Source: Oscillatoriales cyanobacterium SM2_2_1 (GTDB lineage Bacteria; Cyanobacteriota; Cyanobacteriia; Pseudanabaenales; Pseudanabaenaceae). Taken from it: a stretch of 38,743 bases of DNA. Below are positions 25,201 through 32,723 of this stretch, one piece after another. Within the stretch, counting starts at the first letter, position 1, and every line of letters begins with the position of its first letter. The stretch covers positions 1 through 38,743 of the forward strand of contig JAAUUH010000017.1 in NCBI GenBank assembly GCA_012031145.1. Direction: 5' to 3'. A program made the position numbers and the translations under genes. The notes under the pieces were generated by a model. The model saw only the letters and a list, made by a program, of their open reading frames with translations. It was not told where the DNA came from and ran no database searches.

Positions 25201-26479
25201 TGAGACGGTTTCGCCGTTAGAGCGCTATACCTTCAACTTCCAAGGGAACTCCCAATCCCTTGACCACATCCTGGTCAGTCAAAACCTGCGTACCAACCTC
25301 AATGGTTTTGATACGGTACACGTCAATACCGAGTTCTCCGACGCGCCGGCGGATCACGACCCGGAGGTGGCACGGTTTACCCTCAATGCCCCCACCCCAC
25401 CCCCTGCCCCCACCCCCGTGACTCCTGGAGTGACCAACAACATCTTTACGGTGGGCGGTCTTGGGAGGCAAACCCTGCAGTTGAATCTCACCCAGGTCAC
25501 GACGACCAAGGTCAATGAAATTGGCTTTGTGATTGTTCAGGACAATGCGGGGGCTCTGCTGAACCAAAGTGGCGCTACGGTGCTGCCCGGCAGTGCCACC
25601 TACCTGGCGGAGCTGCTGCGGCAATCCCGGGTGCTGACTTCGTCCCTTGCCCAGGGTGATGCCCCAACGGGCTTTAACCCCAACCAAGTGGGACGAACCC
25701 TAGAGGTGGAGGCTGGTCAGCGGGTGTTGTTCTTCCTTGTGGAGAATGGCACCGTCGATGGGGCGCTCAACCAGGTGCGTAACAACCAAACTCCCACCAA
25801 TATCAAGTTGGGCAATGACACTAGCAACCTGCGCTTCAGCTCCCAAGTCACCAACAATACCTTTACCCTCTCCTTTGAGGATGGTAACGATGCTGACTTC
25901 AATGATGCCGTAGTGACAGTGGCTCCTAAAACCATTGCTCCGCCCCGGGCAGCGGCACTCCAGGGTTCTGAGCAGGGTGAAGCGTTGGATCTCCGCGGGT
26001 TAGGCGATCAACTAGCCACCTTTACGGTCAACCGCGAAGCGGCCTTCAATAACTTCGTCGGCTTCTATCGGGTGGATAACCCCACGGGGCAAATTGGGAC
26101 GGTGTCCCCAACGGCCGCCAACCAGACTGACTACGTGGCAGCGGCCCTTGCCAACCGGGTTTCTGGTCTGGGCCTAAACGCCCCGAACCAGGGCACGGCT
26201 ACGGAGCAGGTGGTGCTCTCCGGTGGCTCGATTCTGGCTCCGTTCATCATCACCAATGTGGGTAACAGCACCTTCAACGAGGCGATCGCCCGTCTGACGG
26301 ACAGCAACACCGGCAATGACCCCAATATCTTCTTCCCCTACTTGGGCGTGAATCCGGGCAGCGCTGACCATGTGCGGCTGTTGGGTGACAACACCTTCGG
26401 CTTTGAGGATATTAATCCGACCCTGGGTGCCAGCGACCTCGACTACAACGACATCATTGTGCGGGTGAGCTTCGCCTAG
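19274..26479 (+). CDS. Giant multidomain exoprotein: propeller/phytase-like esterase, CHRD, ExeM-like nuclease, two DUF4114
   Basis: 2401 residues. ATG 19274 is chosen because AGGAG (19263-19267) lies 6 nt upstream. Domains (approximate residues): lamin-tail-like 1-225 (ISEIFFNPPGTDGPNEFVEL); Ig-like 245-372; choice-of-anchor I propeller 372-640 and 1076-1312 (TADEGEPNEAY; ANEGDSRDRDGFSEEAR); within it an esterase-like phytase domain 659-1069 (ADLEGIAFANDSTFWMVDEY); OB-fold nuclease part 1317-1440; CHRD 1446-1574; second nuclease N-part 1575-1715; endonuclease/exonuclease/phosphatase domain 1722-2030 with NYNVEN, LVEIQDN, GNHWNSKGG, GDLND, LDHILVS and ADHDPE, so the catalytic set looks complete; a Pro linker; DUF4114 at 2054-2215 and 2229-2401 (both ending in acidic FEDGNDADFND-like blocks). 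No N-terminal signal peptide is seen. Likely secreted, with nuclease and phosphoesterase roles. Confidence 0.9.
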   Translation: MVRISEIFFNPPGTDGPNEFVELVGTPGSVIPANTFLVGIEGDAGGNPGDVQTIFNLSGLTFGSNGYLVLLQQGSPYTPAAGATAIISTTAGFGGLPGAIFSTDGGTDIENASVTFLLYQSATAPTLTTDFDADNNGSPELLPTDAVVLDSVAILDSTGAGDIAYAGITFRQNAAATVLPGTVVVETPAFTAGYVGRVGASTGSTANDWVASETVGASPNFTLSVGTTAPATFDGTAINTVGSINPTPAADPRPTATLVSAPNISVAGGTTQTIVVRFQDNNAINVGTLDSLDLRVTGPNGFNTLATFVSVDTNTNGTPRQATYQITAPGGTFDFADVGSYSIALEANQVSDDAGQFAAASTLGSFSVSIPSPGFLTKIGDVKSANGAEIPAVDPVSKRLFVVAGTVVEIFDLSNPAVPTLTGQLPLNTTNVATGFAALPNSVAVGKKGTVSEGLVAVAVAIVGADNLQARGEVQFFDAATGAFLRSVQAGFLPDYVVFTPDGLRVLTADEGEPNEAYTVDPEGSVTIIDLRTSGGVAGIATGNVPVATADFTAFNNRKEELRQQGVRIFGPNATVAQDLEPEYIAFSGDGSRAWVTLQENNALAVVNVETATVERIVPLGFKDYSKDLPTLKTFDWNNRPVLGTTATVNPTNASQTTPGQEILLGGFSGLAYRGTAGNGNLIFVTHPDRGPNGEPTDILTNLAGNERPFALPNYQSRIVSFELNQATGAFENVQETLLFRQDGTTPITGRPNLQAGSQGSAFTDEVGVDLFGNRLDNDALGADLEGIAFANDSTFWMVDEYRPAIYHFNANGVLIDRFVPQGTAASVNSTAGAFGVELFPSVYGSRRANRGFEAIAIDTDRNLLYAFIQSPLDNPDTTGDTTSRNSKLLRILELDISNPATPTVSGEFVYVLNDISGAGTARTDKIGDAAYIGNGRFYVAERDDRTDLQGNKLIYEIDIKNATNINNLAVPLPTGKTGLEQLTVDELVAAGVRPVFKQLVVNASSLGYQDVSKLEGLAVIDANRIAILNDQDFGLQPAPITGNGTISLDSTPEPVRLGIIEFNKSNGLDPSDQDGGINIRKAPVLGIYQPDAVASFVSGGQSFFVIANEGDSRDRDGFSEEARLSARTLDPIQFPNAAELQANTNLGRLITTSTGDLDGDGDQDRIVSFGARSFSIVDSAGNIIFDSGDDFERITAAALPNFFNASNANNTLDNRSDDKGPEPEGVAVGTINDRSYAFIGAERIGGVFVYEVTDPRKPTFVQYLNTRDFTVAPATSNAGPEGVLFVPASDSPNGQPLLVVSNEVSNTTEVFSINTGTRISDIQGAAHRSPLEGQTVTTRGVVTVIRSNGFFIQDPTPDNNPSTAEGIFVFTSSAPNPAVVQVGASVSVRGRVDEFRPGNNANNLSITQVNASVSGGLVESIASLGTITPVVLGEGGRAIPTQAIKTTPITQTLSLNALAFADEIQQPNITPNTGATGRFTYNLNGNTLTVTGGSYSQLTSALIANNPITLNVGAPRAFGTEIGALTVTQTSTVAGTFTGTFTLTAEQTTAAQEGRLYINISTTNLPVGELRGQLGPNVELSPNFDPVVNALDFFESLEGTVVQINRPVAVSPTAEFGGGAEEIWVLADAGAGVANRNPRGGVTITPDNFNPSRIQIDDEVNSTAFPKVTVGDELSTVVGVVSYDFNNYEVLVTAANTPTIARPSNLQPEVTNLAPATGQLTVANYNVENLDPSDGARFNTIAQQVVTNLKSPDIINLVEIQDNNGATNDGTVGAGGTYSILIDAIVAAGGPRYEFRDINPVNNQDGGEPGGNIRVGFLFNPQRVQFVERGTTPLAERSIANTAVTNVNGKPQLSLSPGRILDQNLADGNAFNASRKPLVGEFLFNGQTVFVVGNHWNSKGGDQPLFGPTQPPEVYSETQRLQIAREVNAFVDSILAIDAAANVIVLGDLNDFGFSRPLDVVRGTEDNRIVLFNLNETVSPLERYTFNFQGNSQSLDHILVSQNLRTNLNGFDTVHVNTEFSDAPADHDPEVARFTLNAPTPPPAPTPVTPGVTNNIFTVGGLGRQTLQLNLTQVTTTKVNEIGFVIVQDNAGALLNQSGATVLPGSATYLAELLRQSRVLTSSLAQGDAPTGFNPNQVGRTLEVEAGQRVLFFLVENGTVDGALNQVRNNQTPTNIKLGNDTSNLRFSSQVTNNTFTLSFEDGNDADFNDAVVTVAPKTIAPPRAAALQGSEQGEALDLRGLGDQLATFTVNREAAFNNFVGFYRVDNPTGQIGTVSPTAANQTDYVAAALANRVSGLGLNAPNQGTATEQVVLSGGSILAPFIITNVGNSTFNEAIARLTDSNTGNDPNIFFPYLGVNPGSADHVRLLGDNTFGFEDINPTLGASDLDYNDIIVRVSFA

Positions 26480-26534
26480 GAGACCCCACCAGTTCGCCAC
26501 GTCCAGTGGACTGGACACAACCAAATCGGAGTTC

Positions 26535-26641
26535 TGTAGCTGTAAATAACTTGGTTAGGACGGGGTGCAGGGGTGAAACCCCTGGCTGGGGGCGCAGCCC
26601 CCCCTTTTCTTTCGATGTCCGAACCAACCCGAATAGCTATA
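26535..26641. mobile_element. MITE-like element A, copy 2
   Basis: About 107 bp matching 1115-1222 over its full length: the first 58 bases from TAGCTGTAAATAACTTGG are identical, and the right half differs by a few substitutions and small indels. Ends are imperfect inverted repeats (TGTAGCTGTAAAT... and TATAGCTATTCGG... read inward). It lies between the giant gene's stop and the strong hairpin at 26644. The remaining gap to 26921 shows only a short direct repeat (TTCCCCAACTCCA, 26833 and 26854). Confidence 0.75.
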
Positions 26642-26643
26642 CC

Positions 26644-26669
26644 AGGAGGGCGATCGCCCTCCTTTTTTT
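26644..26669 (+). terminator. Rho-independent terminator of the giant gene
   Basis: A perfect 20-bp palindrome with HIP1 (GCGATCGC) at its centre and GGAGG/CCTCC arms, followed by T7 (26663-26669). The very stable stem plus T-tract is a canonical terminator. Element A sits between it and the stop codon, so the 3' UTR carries the MITE hairpins. The palindrome could also work in the other direction, but the T-tract points to the plus strand. Confidence 0.8.
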
Positions 26670-26920
26670 GTCCTGGAAAGTTTGCCCTAGAAAGAATGCC
26701 GGTTGCCGGGGAATGGTTCCTGGGTGCGGTGCGGCGATGCCAAGGCGCGGTTCTATCATTCCAGCCTATCGTTTACCGGTTCCTGATAAAGGTTTACTTA
26801 TATTTGCCTACCCTGGGGTGATGCCCGTCCCCATTCCCCAACTCCAGGATGGCGTTCCCCAACTCCAAGGGGGGGATCGCCCCATCCTGTGATAGGTTCA
26901 TAGAAAACTGAGAAGTACCC

Positions 26921-29127
26921 ATGTACCGTTTCCTCGTTCGGGCCAATACGCAAATGGGTGAATCGCTCGCCCTGGTTGGGAATGTTTCAGCGCTGGGGAT
27001 GTGGGAGCCGAGACGGGCTGTGGTGTTGCAGACGGATGGGGGACGTTACCCCCAGTGGTGGGTCGATGTAGATTTGTCGGGCGTGGGCGATCGGGAGCAC
27101 ATTGCCTATCGGTATTTGCGGCTGTCCCCGGGGGGGCAGGACTGGGAGCCATTGCCGGGCGATCGCACCGTCCCCTTCGATCCCAGTTTGCCCGAAGGCA
27201 CCATTGCCGTGGATGGGGGCTGGTGGGGCGAAGTCCAGCCGGAGCCAGTGGGATATTACCTGGAGCCGATGCCCCATCCGGTGCTGCCCCTGGGTCCCGG
27301 GGGGCAAAGGGTGGTGGTACTGGGCAGTTCCGTGGCTTGGGGTTGTAATGCCTGGCTGTTGCGGGGTTGGGCTTGGCATTTGTCCCAGGTTTTGCAGGAG
27401 CGATTTGGGCACCAGGTGATTAACGTTTCGGCGTTGGGCATGAATGTGGCGGGGGCGATCGCCCGTTTTGCGGAAGTGGTGGTGCCGTTGAATCCCGACC
27501 AAGTGATTATTTCCCTATCCCTGGGCAATGAAGGGCTGGCCCACTGCCCACCCCATCAACGGCGGGCAGTCCAACGGCGCTTTGAAAGTGGGTTGCTGCA
27601 ATTGGCATCCATGGTGGAAGCCATTGGGGCCCGTCCCCTACTGGGAAGCGTTTACCCCCACGGGCACTATACCGCCGAACACCAATGGCTGCTTTGGGAC
27701 ACCCACCAGCGGATGCAGCGCTGGGGCATTCCTCTGCTGGACTGGCTGTCGGTGCTCGACAGCGGACAGGGAACATGGGGGACAGGGCTGTCCGCTGACG
27801 AAGGCCATCCCAATAACCGGGGGCATCGCCTGATGTTAGCAGCCATCGATGTTTCCCTATTTGCCCCCAAACCACCCGCCGCCGTGCCCGAAGAAGTGGT
27901 GGTGTTTCGGGATCACGAGGGATTTCAAGTGTTCTTTAATCCTCGGGAGCGGGCCCTGCGGCTGGTGAATGACTCCCCCTACGCCTACACCGTCACGCCC
28001 AGTTGGGAGGCGCTGCAACTGGGGTTACAGCAAAGAGCGGCCCTGATGCCCGGGATCTATCGCAGTGGCACAACCAGCTTGGTAGTCAATGAACAGGGGG
28101 GAATTAGCAGCGCCTTGGCGGTGCCCCCCCATTCCCAGCAACTGTTCCATTCATTATTTGCTTTATTTGCCCCATCCCAGGGGGAGGTGCTGTTCTACGA
28201 CGGCAACTTGGGGGTGGTGCGGGAGGGGGAGCACACCCTTCATCTGCTCAATGAAACCGAGCACGAATACAATGTTCACCCCATGTGGCGGGAGGTGCGG
28301 GCCGCCCTCAAGGGGGCGATCGCCGGGGTCTATGATGATCCCCATGATCCCGAAGCCCCCTTCCAGACCCTGCTCAATGGTGCCCAGGGTCTAGAGAGCC
28401 GGGTGCGGGTGGCGGCCCACTCCGTCCTCACCCTCCAGTACCGCTGCCCCCTATCGGACTGGCATCGGGTAGCCCTGTTGCCCTTGGGCGATCGCTGTGC
28501 GGCCCGGATGCTGCTCTATAAGCTGGGCTACGACGGGCCGGCCTATCCCCTCGATCTCACCCGCAGTACCCTTCTCAGCGACGTGTCCGATATGATTGCC
28601 CACGACTTTATCGGTATGTGGGATCCCGCCTTGCTGCGTTACAGTCCGGGCGATCGCGACTTTATCACACCAAGTGGACCGGTCTATCCTTTGGTCATGA
28701 ACTAGAAGACGACGAAGACCCCTTGCAGATGCCCAGCATGGAGCCAGTTTGGCAGCGCATGGAGAGTCGCTATCGCGCTCGGGCCGCCCGATTTCTTTAC
28801 ACCCTGGCCCACGCCGATGAAGTGATGTTTATCCGCACTGGCGGCACGACCCGGGGAGCCGTGCAGGATTTGCTCGAGAAACTGCACCACAAATGCCACG
28901 GCAAAGCCTTTCGTTTGATGCTGATTACGCCCCAGGATCCCGCCGAGTTTAGCGGTATTCCCAACGTGCTGCACTACAACCTCGAATTCAACCCCGACCA
29001 CATGTATGCCGACTTGGGGCACTGGCTTCACTGCACCGACATCATGGGGAGAATGCTCGCCGATCTGCACATTTCCAGCCGCAATTTGTTCTGGTGCCCG
29101 CCTCAGGCGGCCCAGCCCCGAAGCTGA
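26921..29127 (+). CDS. CBM20-SGNH hydrolase-DUF1796 fusion protein, interrupted by a frameshift
   Basis: Two overlapping frames (26921-28705, 28618-29127) form one protein of about 735 residues. Residues 1-110 are a starch-binding CBM20 (LALVGNVSALGMWEP, HIAYRYL). Residues ~130-305 are an SGNH/GDSL hydrolase: nucleophile Ser in VVVLGSSVAWG, SLGNEGLA (block III) and SADEGHPNNRGH (catalytic Asp-His). Residues ~315-510 are beta-rich with two similar segments (ERALRLVNDSPYAYTVTPSWEAL and EHTLHLLNETEHEYNVHPMWREV). From ~517 a DUF1796 papain-like domain begins with LPLGDRCAARMLL (putative Cys). Near 28655-28665 the frame must shift by one missing base: GDRDF... becomes RLYHTKWTGLSFGHELEDDED. No signal peptide. 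The last 25 nt overlap the convergent YdcF-like gene. Confidence 0.8.
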
Positions 29128-29906
29128 TAGACCCACAGTCCCACATATTCCTTCAAAATCAGGGTAGTGAGTTGCTGTGCCTCCGCCGAGGGCAAGCAGT
29201 CCAATAGGAATCCGGCCCAACCTTGGTCGGCGTTGGGCTGAACGGTCAAAAAGTCCGCCGGGGCGGGCGTTGCCCTGATTCCCAGCTTGGCAAAGACCCG
29301 CAGCGATCGCGGCATGTGGAACGCCGAGGTTACTAGCAAAATGGTTCCTATCTGCCGTTCCTGGAGAATTTTTTGCACCTCGAGGGCATTTTCCCGGGTA
29401 TTTAATGAACCCGGTTCCTGCACAATTGCGTCCCGAGGCACGCCCAACATCTGGGCGATCGCCGCCATATCCTCCGCCTCCGGATTCCCCCCCTCTGCTA
29501 GCCACTCCGCCCGTCCGCCACTGACAATCAACACCGGGGCCTTACCCTGCCGGTAGAGTCGTGCCCCATGGAGAATGCGATCGCCCGCCTCATTCAGCTC
29601 GTACCAGGGCCGCGGAGCAATCCAGGGGCGTGTTCCCCCACCCAGCACCACAATCGCCTCCGCCGTCGGCACTTCCCCACTGGGCAGATGGTGCCACTCT
29701 AGCGATCGCGCCAGCCCCTTAGCCAGCAGCGGCATACTCGATGCCCACAGGAGCACCACGGCCGTTCCCAGCAACCACAACGGCAAACGGGGTGGCAGAT
29801 CCCGGCGTGGCGGCAACAGCAGCAGGACAAGGGCGCTGCCCACCAGCAGACACACCAAGCCCAGGGGGTAGATAAAAACTGGCAAAAACTTGGCAAGAAA
29901 TAGCAT
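29103..29906 (-). CDS. YdcF/SanA/ElyC-like protein (DUF218)
   Basis: 267 residues from ATG 29906 (MLFLAKFLP); upstream in-frame codons add a tail without family character. Two N-terminal membrane segments (YPLGLVCLLVGSALVLLLLP and LWLLGTAVVLLWASSMPLL) are followed by a DUF218 domain: AIVVLGGGTRP, VLIVSGGRAEW, EPGSLNTRENALEV and LLVTSAFHMPRSLRVFAKLGI are the family motifs. In E. coli, ElyC/SanA proteins affect envelope and peptidoglycan precursor metabolism; the same role here is inference. It is divergent from the membrane protein at 29971 with a 64-nt shared promoter region. Confidence 0.9.
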   Translation of the reverse strand: MLFLAKFLPVFIYPLGLVCLLVGSALVLLLLPPRRDLPPRLPLWLLGTAVVLLWASSMPLLAKGLARSLEWHHLPSGEVPTAEAIVVLGGGTRPWIAPRPWYELNEAGDRILHGARLYRQGKAPVLIVSGGRAEWLAEGGNPEAEDMAAIAQMLGVPRDAIVQEPGSLNTRENALEVQKILQERQIGTILLVTSAFHMPRSLRVFAKLGIRATPAPADFLTVQPNADQGWAGFLLDCLPSAEAQQLTTLILKEYVGLWVYQLRGWAA

Positions 29907-29970
29907 AGGACGTTTACAGAACCCCCACAATTCTCTAGGATAGTGCCGCCCTTTGGAACGTTGCCCCCGT

Positions 29971-31317
29971 ATGTTTGAGCTGCTGACCAACTTACTGGTG
30001 TGGGTCGTTTCAATCCCAATATTTTATTTTTTATTTCAGCGCGTCCCTAAAGAGTGGTTTCGCATTGTTGGGCTGACGATTCTGAGCATCGTCACCGTTA
30101 TTTTTCTGGCCCGTCTCCCCTTCATTGATGCGCCCGTTCCCCAACTGATCACCTACTTTTTGGCCTTTCCCTTCAGTTTGCTGGGCATCTCGTTTTTCTT
30201 TATTCTTGACTGGCGAAGAATTTATGACCTCAAAGTCAAGGGTGGCGAATCCAAATTCGTCGGTGAAAAGTTCGATAACACCAAAGCCAAAGACGCCATC
30301 AAAAGCGTTAAATATTCCTTTCTGATCGTAATTTTAATTTTGGTCATCGGCAGCAACAACGGTGTTGCCTGTGGTCTGACGGGTTATTTTGACCGTCAAG
30401 CCCAAAATGCCGTGGAGCAGGGCAGGCGCCGCCCCTATAACAATCTGGATGCCACCGAACTCGCAGCCATGAAGGCCGACATTTTTGATGGACTTGTCAT
30501 TCCCTACGAAGATGTGGATACCTATCCCAGCGATCGCCTCCAGTATGCCTACACCTACTGGCGCGATACCCCCGCCGATCAACCCTTGCCGTTTATTATC
30601 ATTACTGCCGGACAGCCCCTCAATGAGGTCGGCTTCCCCTGTGACCTAGAGGCCACCGAAGAGCGAAAAAATGACCCCAATTTGGCCAGTTTGCTGCGCG
30701 GCACCCTGCGCTATGACAGCCGTTTTGCCGATGTTTTTCTCAAGCCACAGCCCCCTAAACCCGAGCCAAGGGAGCGAACTGCCGCCGATCTTTTTTGTCG
30801 GGATCTAGTGGAACTGGAACCCCAACTGCGGTCATCTATTATTGTGCTGCCCGAATTCAACAGCCTCTTCCGCTATGGCGAGAATGTCCGCCGCCAACTG
30901 ACACAACTCAGTGACGATCAAGTGCGCTTCCTCACCCCTCGCCGTGAGCCATTGCCCTTCCGCTTGCTCCTGCTCACCCCCAGCCTCTCGACGAGTCGCG
31001 GCTTTCTCTCTTTTCGCAACCACCGCCTAGATGTGGAACCCCGCCCCATTGATACCCAACGGCTTTTCTGTCGCGATCGCCGGTTCCCCAAACCCCGTAG
31101 CTTTATTTTCAGCAGTCAGGCCTTTGCCCACACCGAAGCCGTCTGGAATGAAATTCGGGAGCTGCTCCTGTACACCCTTCGGTTTTGGATTCAGCCCCCC
31201 CTCACCGACGAGCGGCCCTACCTGCCACCGCTGGCCCTCCGAGCTAGGAATTCAAAAATGAAACCCAGTCTGAACCGATCCCCCGGGCCATCAGGGACGC
31301 CATTAGCGGAATCGTAG
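29971..31317 (+). CDS. Membrane protein of unrecognised family
   Basis: 448 residues from ATG 29971 (a TTG at 29953 is less likely). Four hydrophobic segments lie in the first 125 residues (LLVWVVSIPIFYFLF, IVGLTILSIVTVIFLA, LITYFLAFPFSLLGISFFFI, YSFLIVILILVIG). A soluble region of about 320 residues follows, with a Cys in SNNGVACGLTGYFD, then PFIIITAGQPLNEVGFPC, a Pro/Glu linker (LKPQPPKPEPRERT) and SIIVLPEFNSLF. The last 74 nt overlap the convergent DUF2214 gene, and the tail SKMKPSLNRSPGPSG looks like out-of-frame sequence of that gene, so the true end may be earlier or a frameshift may have removed it. Confidence 0.7.
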   Translation: MFELLTNLLVWVVSIPIFYFLFQRVPKEWFRIVGLTILSIVTVIFLARLPFIDAPVPQLITYFLAFPFSLLGISFFFILDWRRIYDLKVKGGESKFVGEKFDNTKAKDAIKSVKYSFLIVILILVIGSNNGVACGLTGYFDRQAQNAVEQGRRRPYNNLDATELAAMKADIFDGLVIPYEDVDTYPSDRLQYAYTYWRDTPADQPLPFIIITAGQPLNEVGFPCDLEATEERKNDPNLASLLRGTLRYDSRFADVFLKPQPPKPEPRERTAADLFCRDLVELEPQLRSSIIVLPEFNSLFRYGENVRRQLTQLSDDQVRFLTPRREPLPFRLLLLTPSLSTSRGFLSFRNHRLDVEPRPIDTQRLFCRDRRFPKPRSFIFSSQAFAHTEAVWNEIRELLLYTLRFWIQPPLTDERPYLPPLALRARNSKMKPSLNRSPGPSGTPLAES

Positions 31318-31720
31318 AGTACCCCACCAGCTCAATTCGAATAATGGTTTTCAGGCGCGCAACCAAATCCTCACTCACCTCCGGGGCCTTATCCTGACGC
31401 AGCGGCGGAATCCAGCGCAAGAACGCAAATGTGGGGTACAACGAAAGGGTGCCCACCAAAACATAGATGCCAATCTTGACCCAAAAGAGGGGTTGATGGG
31501 TGTAATAGGATGGCTCCTTGGCGTAGTAAAGCACCCGCAACACCCCGGTCACCAGCGCCGCCAGCCCGGCGATGCCATAGAGGGTATCCGCCACCATGAT
31601 CCGCCAGCCTTCCTTGGCCGTCAGATCCCGTTTGAGGGTAAACAATTCCGTTGCCAAAGTGGCAAAAATCGTACCCAGACTTAAATAATGCACATATGCC
31701 GTAATTGCACTAGCCCACAT
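31244..31720 (-). CDS. DUF2214 family membrane protein
   Basis: 158 residues from ATG 31720 (MWASAITAYVHYLSLG), preceded by TAGGAA; an ATG at 31762 adds 14 residues. Four membrane segments are predicted: AITAYVHYLSLGTIFATLA, LYGIAGLAALVTGVLRVLYY, WVKIGIYVLVGTLSLYPTFAFL and a C-terminal TIPLMASLMAR segment. YAKEPSYYTHQPLFWVKIG and the conserved arginine in GVLRVLYY fit DUF2214 (COG3556). Function is unknown. It is divergent from lipA (about 125 nt between starts). Confidence 0.88.
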   Translation of the reverse strand: MWASAITAYVHYLSLGTIFATLATELFTLKRDLTAKEGWRIMVADTLYGIAGLAALVTGVLRVLYYAKEPSYYTHQPLFWVKIGIYVLVGTLSLYPTFAFLRWIPPLRQDKAPEVSEDLVARLKTIIRIELVGYSTIPLMASLMARGIGSDWVSFLNS

Positions 31721-31847
31721 GGTCGAGTTCCTAGGTGAAATGTTTACGATTTGTAACGCCATTGTACGCCCCCGTCACCCCCAAAGAGCGCCCATGAACC
31801 TGCTAGATTAGGCAAGAATCGAATCAGCAATCCAATCCACTGAGGGC

Positions 31848-32723
31848 ATGGCACTAAAACCAGAATGGCTGCGGGTTAAGGCACCCCAATGGCAGCGAGT
31901 CGGCACAGTCAAAGAAATTCTGCGGGATTTGGGATTAAACACGGTCTGCGAAGAAGCGTCCTGTCCCAACATTGGCGAATGTTTTCAAGCGGGCACCGCC
32001 ACCTTTTTGATTATGGGCCCTGCCTGCACCCGGGCCTGCCCCTATTGCGACATTGATTTCGAGAAAAAACCCCAGCCCCTCGACCCGACAGAACCCGATC
32101 GCCTCGGTGAGGCCGTTGCCCGCCTGCGCCTTAACCATGTGGTGATCACTTCCGTCAACCGCGATGATTTACCCGATGGCGGTGCGTCCCAATTTGTCCG
32201 CTGCCTCGAAGCAGTGCGACGCCATGCGCCCCAAACCACTATTGAGGTGCTGATTCCCGATCTCTGTGGCAATTGGCAAGCCCTAGCAGTGATTCTCAGC
32301 GCCGCCCCTGAAGTGCTAAATCACAATACCGAAACCGTTCCCCGCCTCTACCGCCGGGTGCGTCCCCAAGGCCAATACGGGCGATCGCTGGAAGTGCTGC
32401 GCCAAACCCGGGCGCAGTTCCCTTGGGTTTATACCAAATCGGGAATTATGGTCGGACTGGGGGAAACCGATGCTGAGGTGCGGGCCGTAATGGCCGATCT
32501 GCGGGATGTTGATTGTGACATTCTCACCATTGGGCAATACCTCCAGCCTTCACCGAAACACTTAGAGGTGCAGGAATTTATTACTCCCGCCCAGTTTGAG
32601 GCTTGGCGTGCCTATGGCGAATCCCTAGGCTTTTTGCAGGTCGTAGCGTCTCCCTTGACCCGCAGTTCCTACCATGCCGGAGAGGTGCAACAGTTGATGG
32701 CCCGCTATCCCCGCCCCCATTAG
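31848..32723 (+). CDS. lipA: Lipoyl synthase
   Basis: 291 residues. A radical-SAM enzyme that inserts two sulfurs into octanoyl groups on lipoyl domains. The auxiliary cluster ligands are Cys34, Cys39 and Cys45 ([12 protein letters not shown]), and the radical-SAM cluster ligands are Cys60, Cys64 and Cys67 (CTRACPYC). The C-terminal SSYHAGE supplies the conserved Ser-containing motif that binds the auxiliary cluster. HNTETV and GIMVGLGE are also present. It ends with a 4-nt convergent overlap with the MFS gene. A lipoate acceptor, GcvH, is encoded 2.7 kb downstream. Cyanobacteria often carry two lipA copies. Confidence 0.97.
   Translation: MALKPEWLRVKAPQWQRVGTVKEILRDLGLNTVCEEASCPNIGECFQAGTATFLIMGPACTRACPYCDIDFEKKPQPLDPTEPDRLGEAVARLRLNHVVITSVNRDDLPDGGASQFVRCLEAVRRHAPQTTIEVLIPDLCGNWQALAVILSAAPEVLNHNTETVPRLYRRVRPQGQYGRSLEVLRQTRAQFPWVYTKSGIMVGLGETDAEVRAVMADLRDVDCDILTIGQYLQPSPKHLEVQEFITPAQFEAWRAYGESLGFLQVVASPLTRSSYHAGEVQQLMARYPRPH

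Noticed and set aside
24400-26476. RTX calcium-binding nonapeptides at the end of the giant protein.
   Set aside because: No GGxGxDxxx repeats; the acidic blocks belong to DUF4114 domains.
26693-26920. Small genes in the spacer before the CBM20 gene.
   Set aside because: Frames here cross the MITE and terminator and lack start signals; only a short direct repeat is visible.
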